DNA of 64,000 bases, taken from the NCBI GenBank assembly GCA_030248225.1, contig JASANE010007225.1, positions 1 through 64,000 of the forward strand. The letters are read 5' to 3'. Below the pieces are notes generated by a model that saw nothing but the letters and a program-made list of their open reading frames with translations, made no database searches and was not told the DNA's origin. Positions 13,575 to 25,000 of the stretch are shown in pieces. The translations under genes and the position numbers were made by a program. Within the stretch, counting starts at the first letter, position 1. Every line of letters begins with the position of its first letter. This DNA is from Trileptium ribeirensis. Its lineage: Eukaryota; Nematoda; Enoplea; Enoplida; Thoracostomopsidae.

Positions 13575-13690
13575 ATCGGAGCTGTTCTTCGGTTGATTAA
13601 GGAGCCTTACAAAGCGAGTGAATAACAATGCACGTTCAGACGCACCGCCAAGGACAAAGTCGGCAAGTACGTTGTTTTACAATGAACACT
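13575..13690 (-). mobile_element. Fragment of the tRNA-like piggyBac MITE (copy b)
   Basis: Reverse-oriented match to the same MITE (GCGAGTGAATAACAATGCA and flanking bases). It lies about 275 bp from copy a in the same orientation, close to the 296-bp offset of the fresh tandem pair near 50 kb, which suggests an old tandem pair here too. Confidence 0.62.
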
Positions 13691-15666
13691 GTATCGGAAA
13701 TATATATTATAACTATATTTCAACGTGGTTTGCGTTGCAGAAAGATACATATATATATAAACAAATTAAGCAAGTTCCTCGAAAAGTCGAAAACGATGGT
13801 CCATCATGGCAATGGTAACAGTAGCATGCATGTTTTAATTGGTGCTGGCGAAATATATATACCGTGATCACAAATATATATAGCATAAGTAATACCCGTA
13901 AAAACATTACAAAACTATATGTATATATAGTGTGTAATAAAAAGTAGCAAATTGGAAAAATGACTGTATTAATGACTATAGCTAATTAGGTAAACATATA
14001 TTATAGATAATTATGACACTTAAACACCTCCTTGATTTGAAATTGAGTGATATTTCAGTGCGTAAAACATGAAATGTGCCAATATAGCCTCACATATTAA
14101 CGATAGATTTGATTTTGCGTATCTTTAAAGAGTCGTGTTTTCTCCTCTGACTCTGAAGCCGTATTTTTAAGATTTTCTTACACTTCTTTAGACTATAAAA
14201 CGATTTCATGGATTTTGACGAAATTATCACAATGTAATGTGTAACATTTCGACATAATTATCAAGGGTATAGTATAGCATTGACTTCTTCAACTGAAGGA
14301 ATTTATCAACACAGAGGCTAGTTTCTGACGTACAACATTTATGCGATCTAACGTGGTCCTATTCTGCTATATTTTATATTGTAAGCATGTTCTTGGTGAT
14401 CGTAGGTTAACTCCTTGCAAGCTGTGCGTACTAAATAGTTCGTTGCATCCGCTATAAACCTTTATTCCTGCGTTATAATTTGGACATCTATGCGCTAAGT
14501 GGGTCATTCATTCATTCACTAAATTCTGTTATTGCTTTTATAGAATGAAAATGTCTTTCCTTCTGCTGTATGTATGCATCAAATATGGCAATAATAAAAC
14601 ATATGTTTTATGTGTTCCTAATCTGTTCTCTCCTATAATGTTAAAGGAGCTAAAACATATAAAAACGTGATTGTAAGACTATCATGTATAACTACAGAAT
14701 GCGCATGAAATTTCACAGTTAAAGGACGAGATAAGATCGCAAACATACATGCTCATACGGTTGATAGGGGGATCACCCGCGAGGCCTCTCCAGTTTTCCC
14801 TGGGAGGTAGCCTGATACCCCTCGGGGCCTCGCAAACACCCTCTAGTAGACAATCTGATCGCGCTGAGGCTCCGCACTGTCTTCCTCCCGCTAAGCGCCG
14901 AACTAGCGAGAAAATTTTCACGAAAATGAGCAAAAATTGAGAAAAATTGGCAGATTGTAGGAAAATTGTTAAACTGACTGCCAAAAAAATTTTAATCTTT
15001 GTCTTAAAATTTTCAAAATTTATCCTCCTGACGAGCTCCACCCCACTTAACTCCATGATCCCCCGCCCGTCGCACCAGCTATCCACGGGACTTCGAAACT
15101 TGCCGATGTATGGCAAGTACGAGGCAGTAACGGTGAATGTGCTAATTTATGACGAGTCTTGTTTTACCTTGACATTTTTATAATTTTGATGGAATCTAGT
15201 ATTGTAATGGCTTGTCGGAGTTCTGTTATCTTTATAAATCTTAGGTGACTCTAAGTGTTTTGCGGCGGGTCCCGTTCGCTTGGATGGACTTGTGACAAAA
15301 GTTATCCCCAATACTAATGAAGTTCGTGCGTAAAATCTCGCTTCAGTTACTTACTATTTTGATAGATAAACGTTCTATTCTCCCGTATTTATAGTGAGAG
15401 GTTCTAGAGATTTAAATGCTCTACAATATCTTTTTTCCTGTCTAGGCAATTTAGTTTTTATTACGAGTTATCTTATTCGTCCTCTGTGGCTGGGCTAAAA
15501 TTAGCACACACATGCAAAACCTTTCGTCTTGAGAAAGCATATGTAATGTTTACGAAACAATATAGTTCTTCATAAAACTATATATATAATTCGTCATGCA
15601 AAAGTGTACTCACTAAAATAAGCGTCAAAAATACTTTTGTTTGTAATTTCGAAGCATCGGCTTATT
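13691..15666. other. Non-coding interval with a G/C-ended AT-core repeat at 14744-15112
   Basis: Mostly AT-rich and featureless. The stretch 14744-15112 begins CATACATGCTCA, continues into GC-rich text (agggggatcacccgc), has an A/T-rich core and ends in GC-rich text with the complement of CATACATCGGC. This resembles the element at 49787-51595, but no exact target duplication was found. Confidence 0.4.
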
Positions 15667-16041
15667 TCATAGCTCCAACAGTGGTATCTTCTCATTTGCG
15701 GATTTAAATTCGTCCGACGAATGGGGCCGGCGGTTTACATAGCTCATGGACTCTTGAACTGAAGGTTGTACGCCAGAAATATCATTGCCGCGATTTTTCT
15801 CGCCATTTTGATATATTATTTTCTCACATTCGCTCGTAACTTGATCTTCTTGTGTGTCCTGAAGTCGATGTATTTCGATTTTGTCAAGGCTTTTAATACC
15901 ACTGCTCTTCGTTTCGTATACTTCGTTGATCGTGTCGTGGTTTTCTTTGCTTGATTTTTGTGTGATCAGTTGTTTCAATTCACAGAAAAATATTCGAAGC
16001 CATTTCACTATTTTCGCAATTCGAAGCGTTGACGCGAATTC
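15667..16041 (-). CDS. GPCR gene 1 exon 5 (cytoplasmic tail)
   Basis: Acceptor TTTTGTCAG|GAATTC, phase 0, preceded by an in-frame stop, so translation must enter by splicing. The start EFASTLRIAKIVKWLRIFF is an amphipathic basic stretch suitable for helix 8. The remainder is hydrophilic, rich in Glu, Lys and Ser, and ends IPLLEL. Linkage to exon 4 rests on phase, strand and the analogous gene 2 structure. Confidence 0.72.
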   Translation of the reverse strand, partial: EFASTLRIAKIVKWLRIFFCELKQLITQKSSKENHDTINEVYETKSSGIKSLDKIEIHRLQDTQEDQVTSECEKIIYQNGEKNRGNDISGVQPSVQESMSYVNRRPHSSDEFKSANEKIPLLEL

Positions 16042-19000
16042 CTGACAAAATTACGATATTGACTACGATTACGCATACCGTGCAAATTTTTAAAATGTGA
16101 TTTCATTTGGATTGGCACTAGATAATATATACCAGATATTAATTCGGCAAAAAGTAAATTTGATTTCTGTACTTCCTGAGCCCAAAGATGACCATGCCCG
16201 CATCATTTTTATGTGGCAGATAAGGGTAGGCGTCACCCAAGAATCATTCATAGACTGTAATACATACTGCAACCGCTGAAAACGGTCCAGTCCGTATAGC
16301 AATTTATTTCTGTGCGAACCCCCGCGTTTCGGGCTGGTTTCTATCCTGAGTTTAGAAGAAGCTGAATAAATTAAATCTTAATTTAACGGTTACGCTTACG
16401 TCCAAGTTTTTCATTTAATGACGCCCATTTCTTTTCATGGCATACTATGACGAAGACCAAGAGTAACCTCTGGCTATGGTTTTCAAATGCAATATTGAAA
16501 TATTAATACAGTTTACATATTGTGGTTATCGCCTTAAGTTTGCAAGAATATTGCACAGCCACTGTGGCCTACAATAAAAACGACACGTCGTTGTGGAGAC
16601 ATACATCCATAAACGTTGAACCGCAGATGCTACCCCTCCTAATCGAATAACTGATTTTGCTTGCTTTTGCCATTTAGAAATCTAAAGGCCAGCACTTTTT
16701 TAAAAGATTAAAAATCGGACCTCGCCCGAAAATCTGGGTTTATGAAAGAAATATTTAAGTGACAACACAACGACCGATTTGAAAATAGATATTTTAAACC
16801 TAAATCTGTGTAAATTTCGCTATTACAGATAATCAATCCGGAATTGGCTGATCCAATTCGCCAAAAATCTTCAGTGTGCACAAGCTATTATGTTAACTTA
16901 ACGCTGTATAGCATGTCTAACTTTTACAAAATGGGACATAGTTCTAAAATTACTCTGACTAAAATCACATTGTTATTTCACAATGCTTATGTAATTTCGG
17001 ACCACATAGAATATTTTTGCTGAACGTTTCACAGTGTGTGTAAACCTTATACTGTACACCTTTAAGTCTATACATTCATAAACAACTCTTCCCACCAGGC
17101 AATTTTAAGTCAACAGATATTTTAAATTGTCTTTTATCATCTATAGCTGGAATTAATTTGTGTGGCTTTAAGCAGCGTTAGAACTTTTCGGGTGGGAAAT
17201 GAGCGGTCAAGACAAACTGTAATTCCATAATCCTCAGCCATTATAAACTTCTTACGGTACCAAGGTGTATATACCAACACACTGTGCTTATAGTACTGAA
17301 TATTAAGGATTATTTCCTTTAATATTAATTACTAAATTTCCTTAAAATTATGCACTGGAAAATATTGCAACACCATACATGCGCTAGGTTTGAAATCCCA
17401 GAAAAGGTGGTGGGTGCATTTATTAATGGTCGGGGTGTTTGCGGAGGTCGTTTGGGGAGGAAATTTTCGAAATCATGTGGGTCTCAAAATTAATCTTAAT
17501 TTTGGCCAACTCCCCCTCCCCCTCTCCCAGCCCTCCCGCGTTTTGCCAATCTCCCCCAAAGTGTTTGCCAATTTTATCTACATCTTTGCCTATTGCACCC
17601 ACTGTTTTGCTTATATTTTGCCAAAACGTTTTCTTTGTGCCCAAGGCGGGGGGGGGGGGGGGTGGAGCCAGGGGTGGGGGATGGCATGACGAGCCGGGTT
17701 GGTTTTTCGGTTATACCACCCAGGCCGAAAATCGCGAATTTGAAGTGAAATTACAGTGATAATTTTGGTACCACTCGACTCAGCTCATCGAGGCTTCAGA
17801 AACTCTCTATTTGGACGGTTTCATGACAAAAATTTTTTTGATTTTTGGATCCAAAAATTTTTTTGGTACTCAAACTTTTCGAAAAAATTTTGTCCCTAAA
17901 TGTATAATTTGATATATCCTTCAAACCGCATTGACGAACTCGTTGAATGGTACAAAAGTCAGCTGCATCGATTCATTGGTTAACGACTTAGGCTTAGACT
18001 AAGCCTTAGCCTGCTTAGGCGATTTTTGCATCTTTCGATTGTTCGTCAAACCGGTTCGAATGATATTGGCGATTTCCCAAGGGAGGGGTCTGAGTCTCAG
18101 GGGATAATCTTCCTATGAGTGTGTATGACGAGGAATATCTATGATATTCAGTACAAGATTTCCCAACTATATATTAAGGACAATTTTCCTTAATATTAAA
18201 AATACCCTTTCTCCTGCAAACATTTCACGTACTGAATATTAAGGAATGTACATTCCTTAATGTTAAAGAATTTAGCAATTAATATATATTAGGAAAATGG
18301 TATTTAAGCAAATGTTGTATTGAATATCTAGGAATATCGAAAATATTACGCAACAGCTTAGCTTCCTACACGGCAATCCCTTGCACGCATCGAATTGTAT
18401 TTTTAAAATTGGTTTCTCTATAATCTTGCTTTATTTGGAAATTTATGGCCTAAATCTGCTTTAAAATATTGTCCACCCCTACCCTCCATTGGATCCATTT
18501 TTTTGTGTTATTTCCAATAAAAGTTGTTCCAGTACGATATCTTCAGTGTGCAGTGATTTTAAGGTTATTTGGTTTCCTAACACTGCTAACGTGACTATTA
18601 TATATGTACAAAATTGGCGTCTTAGTATTTAAATTGACTGGTACCGTTCACAGTTCTGAAATATCTAACATTGGATACCTACAATGACCGGGCATAAGAA
18701 CTAAGCTTGAGTATTAAGCTTAACAGTGCAGTAGTGGCATTAACAGGGATGAGTGGATTCGCTGATTTTTGACTTCGAAAACCGGAAGGTAATAAGTTTT
18801 CCTTATTTTATCGGAATATTATACGTTGTTAATAATATCGGACTCGGTGCATTCCCACTGCAGAAAATAATGTATTTTGGAACAATACATTAATCGTTTT
18901 ATTGGCGTTCTTCTGAAATTTGGAGACCATGACAACCTGTTTAAGCCCATTTTAAAGTTTTTGCCGAAAGCTCGTAATATTTTGGAGGAGACATCGGTTG

Positions 19001-22000
19001 CTGTATTGTGGGTCTGGTGTATAGCTGTGACATATTGCACTCGCCTGTCACCTCATTCCCTATTATTATTTTCTTAACCACCTAGCTCAATGTAATGGCC
19101 TACGTTAGATTACTGTGTTGCTTCAAATCATTGATTGTTTCCAGAAAACCTACGTAAAACAAGAATAATTTAAAAATGTTGAAAGCGTATGCAAATATAT
19201 AGTACATGCAAAAATGGATAATTATGCTTTGATAAAATCCTGTAAAATCGAATTACAATTACTGCCCCGTTATTCTTATTAGAAGTCTTAAAGTGCATAT
19301 ATTTGCTGGAGCGATAACTACTAAAACGCAAAAAGGTGCAACGAATTGAACCCCTAACCTCTCAACTGGTACGATCAGACGGCGCTCTAAACCACTGGGC
19401 CACGTTTATCCTCAGGTCATTTGAATGACATGCAATTTTGAATAAAATAAAAGTTTAGAGACAACGTGAAAGTGAAAATTAAATAAATACTCCTAACCCC
19501 AGCTCTTATATGGCATTAGTTGATCGCTTAAAGTATTTTAACTTTCACGGCCAAACATTCAGAGAAACATGCGAGTTAATGGTTGTTATTACCTAGGGTA
19601 GTCATAACAAATAATTTTATTTCTAAGCTGTCATCAGTGCTATACATTCCATTTTCATAAGGGAATTATCTTCCTGGTGCTCGGACACCCACCTCGCAAT
19701 GAATCTGATCTTCACTTTGACTGTTAGCCCGACCGCCCCCCCCTGAGGCTCCGGATCAACGTCTTATGCGGCGTTCACGTTATAATGTCTCCGCTGTTTG
19801 GAACTTTTGTCCCCCTGTAGTCGTGATCCTACTGCATAGACCGTCGGGGTCACACCATACCGTAAATAAATTTCCGACTGTGTACGGAAACACCTATAGC
19901 TACTACATTTTTTGATTACGGTGTCATAAACATCCTTAGCTACCAAATTAGCGCAAATTAACAATAACCGGCACCGTATGTAACTAATGCGGTATAGGTA
20001 TTAGTCGGTTGTGCGGTGTAGTTTCTTTAAAATTTCGATGGCTGTATCTAGACCATATGCATGCTGACCAGATTATGCCACACACCGTCAATAAAATCAC
20101 AAAAAAGACATAGTGTGCTTGAAACCGTCGAAAAGTGATAATGCCTTTAGCTAGCTACCGTTGAGAAATTTATAAAACATGGGGCGTATAAGACACCCTA
20201 TTGTCGACAATACTCCTGTCACTGTGTGTTGTACATAAGTTCTAAACTTTGGGTACATTATAATATGAACGCCGCATTACGTTTCCGAATTTTTATGATA
20301 AATTGCTTTTAGCAGAAGCGTTAAAAAGAATATAGTGATAACTCGTGACACCGGTACACATGACTGTGAGTTGTGAAACTTCCAGAAATTAAAAAATTGT
20401 GTCGTAAAGAGCTAATTAGTATCCTGAAAAGAAATGTTGAGAACTTCAACTGTTATATAACTTAAAAATACCAGTGCCATAATCACAAGAACGAAACCTA
20501 TAGCATGGTTGTATGGCCTGCCTCATTACGATTTTACTATCGCGGCACAAACAAGTGTGGCGTGGACCATGTAATATAGAACTTTAATTTATAGGAATTA
20601 ATATTAAATTAACATAACTTACCTTTCTATAATCTTCAGAACACAAACAGAAAAGGTAAAAGTTGACCGAAACATTTGCTACCTCAAGCACGTTTGCCAT
20701 GGCGCGAAATATTTGATAATCCACGTTGTGGGAATATTTCGGTGAAATAAGGATAAGATTGACAGCTGCTGGAATGTTGCTAACGAAGTACAACGCAACA
20801 ATAACAGCCAACATTGCCAATAGTCTTTTTTGATCGTTTGAACGCACAAAAGTTACGGACCGTCGCCCTCCGTCACATTGTTCAGCACCGCTGCTTCGTG
20901 CTAGGAAATATTCAACGTGTTCTTAGCAGCTTTGACTGACACCGTTATCGCAATTTGTTATCGCTTGAAGGATGTCGAAAATGTTCTAATTCATTAGTGG
21001 CTTGTCAACCATTTGAGGAAAAATTTTGGAGACTTTGATAATTTCTGGTAACCCCTATCCTGCATCCTGTCCCCGCCGCGCGACCTCCCTGTTCCTCCCG
21101 CCGAGAATATCTATGCCCTAAACCGTGGGACCATGGAACACCTATGCGTGCGGTATAGGTATATTAATCTCCATGATGTGTCATCTCTTTTAGACGTACA
21201 GCTATATCTAAGGAAATGCGTCGGATGTTTTCGGTTAGCCCCCAGCCCGAAATAGGTCTATTATTTCTAACATCATTCGGCTCAGCTCGACCAGCTGCTT
21301 CAGAAAATATCCACTTCGGCCGGGCAAAAATTCCTTCTAATTTTTGGGTCTCCATTGGTACCCAAAATTTCCGAAAACAATTTCTCTCGATAAATGCTTA
21401 GTTTTATATATTATTCGAGTAGCATTTCCGAGCTGGGAATGGTGGTAAAATTAGCGCAATCGGTTCGTGAATTAATACAGCGTTTACTGGCAAATATGTG
21501 CACTCACTATAATACATTGTAGCACGTGTGAGCATGGTTTATAGTTATATCTACAAGATATTTAACAATCGTATTGCTTATTTATACAAAATTTGTGCCA
21601 TTATCGTTTATATCGCAGGAATTTTGTGTGTGTTCATGGTTATAACAATAGTTAAAAAGCTATATATAGCAAACTTCACGAGTATCATTACGAAATCGAG
21701 GGGTGAGGGCTCCGATTATAGAGAACCTACTCTATGCTACAATGAAGGCGAAAATTTATTATATCGGACATTGGTGTTGTTCATATTACTAGCAATCAGT
21801 GATTCATTACGGTGCGATTTTGCAATTGTAAAATTTTACATAAAGTAGTATGGGAATAAACCAGAGGCGCAGATTTCTTCTGAAGTTTGGAGGGGGAGCT
21901 GGTCCAAAAATTTTAAGGAGGGGGTGCGAGATTTTGGCCATTAGACACATAGACCGAGCGGTTTTGGTCTCCGATTACCAGATGTTTAGGGGGAACGCAT

Positions 22001-25000
22001 CCCATCTTCACCCAGGATCTGCGCCTATGGAATCAACACAACAAAAACACTCAGCCAGCAGCAAATAACTTTGTTTATTGGTGGATTTAATATGTGCGCT
22101 GTGTTTGCTGAATTTGAGTGTTGCAAATCATACGTGGGTAACATACACTGCTGTTCTTAAGGGTCCTAGTAACATGGTTTGGGGGCCTCACCGACACAGT
22201 CTGGGGCCTCACTGATACAGCTTGGAGGCTTCACTTAGGCTAGCCGCTGGCCTGGTAAATGGGTAAGGACTCTTGCGTTGCTTAAGTCATAAATACTATA
22301 AAAGTAACTTAATACCATAAATGTGCTATAGTTCACAAGCGACAATCGGCCAAATTAAATTAGTATCGTATTTTAGCCACTCGGGCTTTAGCTGTATTTT
22401 AGCCATATGGTTGGATCCTCAGAAGGTAGGCCCTACCCTTCCTAAGAGCATGTATGAGTGAGAATATATTGTGAAATAAGCCATAACTATATTGTTGTGA
22501 CAAATTACTACATTTCAAAGATCTGTACCGTATCTGCACTGGCATAGTGCACATAAAAAGTGGTAATTTGAGCCATATGTGGCCCATGGTTCCGAAGTTA
22601 AACGACAGTTAGCAGAAAATGACTAGATTTATTACATTTAATTAGATGGAAAGATATGTTGTAAAATTTCTGACACTAGACCTGGTATATTAGTTTAGGA
22701 CTAGTGAAGCTCGCTTGCGAGCCAGAATTCGAGTGGTGAGAACAATCCCCCAAAGTCTGGTGTAGAAAGCACACACAAACAAAGCCTACACACAGTACGC
22801 AGGTGCAGCATTATATAAACCGTAGAGTGATGAGTCATAGTTACGCCCGCCTCTTTTGATAGCCAACGTATGCAGTAGACAAAACATCATACAGCGAGTA
22901 CAAAAACAATGAACTAACAATTTAATAATTCAATAAAACCCTAAATTGACCGTGAAAAGAACGTTAAAGAATTCAAACCAACACCTGAGAAAAATGTCAT
23001 TTTTCATATCAATTATGAAGCGGAGGTCTGAAAAATATTTGCCACACAATGTTTTTGACACTCGCAATTAGCCTGTTGGCCCAGAAAACCCCATATCCGA
23101 CACGAAAACCAACAATACGCACACATTTAGGTGCATTTCCCACGACTTTTCACCAAATATGAAATTTGGCGCCAACTATAAGCTTATAGACTCCAAATTG
23201 GGAAGTAGTTGAAAAACTTGTTATATATGATTGGAAAGCCCTGGTAAAGCTACATGGAATAGGCCTATTAGTTAGCGGATACATAGTGTACTTATTGAGA
23301 AAAATCGCAAAAACTGGAGGGGTTCCCGAGAAATGGGTCAAAATGACGTCATTTTGCCCCATAACTTTTCCCACGGCAAAAAAATTCAAAAATCGGGCTC
23401 CGTCACTACACCTAAATCGACCATTGCGGTTCGAATGAGCTATCTTGCATCAAAATCCGCCCAATCGTTATCCAGATCCAGGTGCGTCAATTATAGGGGC
23501 TTTGTTTTGGTGGCAGGTAAATCTTTCATAATGATTAAAATCGGGTCAGCGAACCATCTCCAATTTGGATAAACCTAAAACTGTTTATTTTTTGTTTAAT
23601 ATCCAAAAGACGGAAAGTTCTAATTTATAAATCAATTTAGATCTTTTTTAGCAAAAACTGAATTTCAAACATAATTTTTCCCGTTGTAGAATTCTATGGC
23701 TAATTATATATTTATAACTTTTAGCAAAAACTGAATTTCAAGCATAACTTTTTAACGTTGTAGATAAAATTCTATCGCATGTCATATTTCATACACATCA
23801 CACAAATACTATAGACGACAAGACAGGTTAAGAACGTTTCTTCTAAGATAGAGCAGAAACTGAGGAAAACACCCAAAATTTATAAAACCTTAGTCTTGCC
23901 TAGTCTCTGCAATATTGCTCGAATCTATATTGTAATAATGAATCATATAATCTGATATCTACACTACCTGCACATATAATATACAGTATATTAGCATCAG
24001 CTATAGGTGGTAATTGCTAGAATTCTGGATGTAATGACGGACACTGTTGCTGCAACATTTGTAACAAAAACACCAGTTATTATTATGACAACTTCTGCTC
24101 TTTGTCATAATAGCATGTACAATTATTACAAAACGTGCAATTGCAAGAATGATGGTAAGAACTTAGTAATAGTTGATAACTAAAATAATGAAAACTATTG
24201 ACATATTTGTGAAAAACATTTTGTAGTCATAATCATGTCAATATTTGCTACAATGTGCAGTGACTGCACACATAATTCTGTGAATACTGCATAACGACAA
24301 GCTTAGACCAGCTTCACATAAATGCGAGTAACTCCTTAACCCATAAACCGATTGCGCTGTCACTACCTTTTACCAGTTCAATATGTTTCGAATGATATTT
24401 ATAATTATGCATTTATTGAAAGATATTTTTTTAATAATTTTGGTCTACCAAGGAGGAGACAATTGCTAACCAAAAAAATCGAAAAAGGTTGCCCAGAAAC
24501 TTGCTCATATGGCAGTTTTCTTAACCAGCTCGTGAAGCTGAGTTGAACGGAACAAAAATTATCACTGTATTTTGAAAATGGACCAATTTTGGCTTGAGGC
24601 AATACTATAAAGAAAAAGGTTCCCGAATTATTTAACCTTTTAAAAACGTTTGTTTCCTTGTCTATAATACCTAATACCTAATGTCTTTCAACCAGAGTTC
24701 AGAGGGTTATCATTTTAGTCCATGTGGGGCGATGCTGGGATTAGAAGCTTAACTTTTACCAAAAATAGTCAAGTAGACGTTTATCAATTGATTTGTAAAT
24801 GTGTAGTTATAGAATGGACTTCTAAGTTTTTCGTACTTCTGAAGATAGTGAAAGCCATTTTATTTGCATGTTATCTGCACGATACAGTAAACGCTAGGGA
24901 CCTGCGATGTGAACAATGGTGCCTAAAATTCCATTTTTTAGTGCTGCGAATTATAACTTTTGAAATTTGACATTGAAGGAAGACATAAACCATGGTATAG

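Larger units (their letters stand above)
16042..20622 (-). other. GPCR gene 1 intron 4 (4.6 kb) with repeats
   Basis: GT..AG intron. It contains a GC-rich block with a 15-base G run (17648-17662), three ATTAAGGA..TCCTTAAT hairpins (near 17300, 18175 and 18240), a copy of the dispersed CAGCTC-GAGGC repeat (17760-17970), a tRNA-like sequence (19330-19405) and a Harbinger-type MITE (19767-20276). No other exon was recognised. Confidence 0.6.

Noticed and set aside
19330..19405. Functional tRNA gene
   Set aside because: Promoter boxes are present but acceptor-stem pairing fails and the anticodon stem is mismatched.
21528..21848. Plus-strand frame with membrane-like segments in gene 1 intron 3
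   Set aside because: AT-rich composition favours hydrophobic codons; no conserved motif and no splice context.
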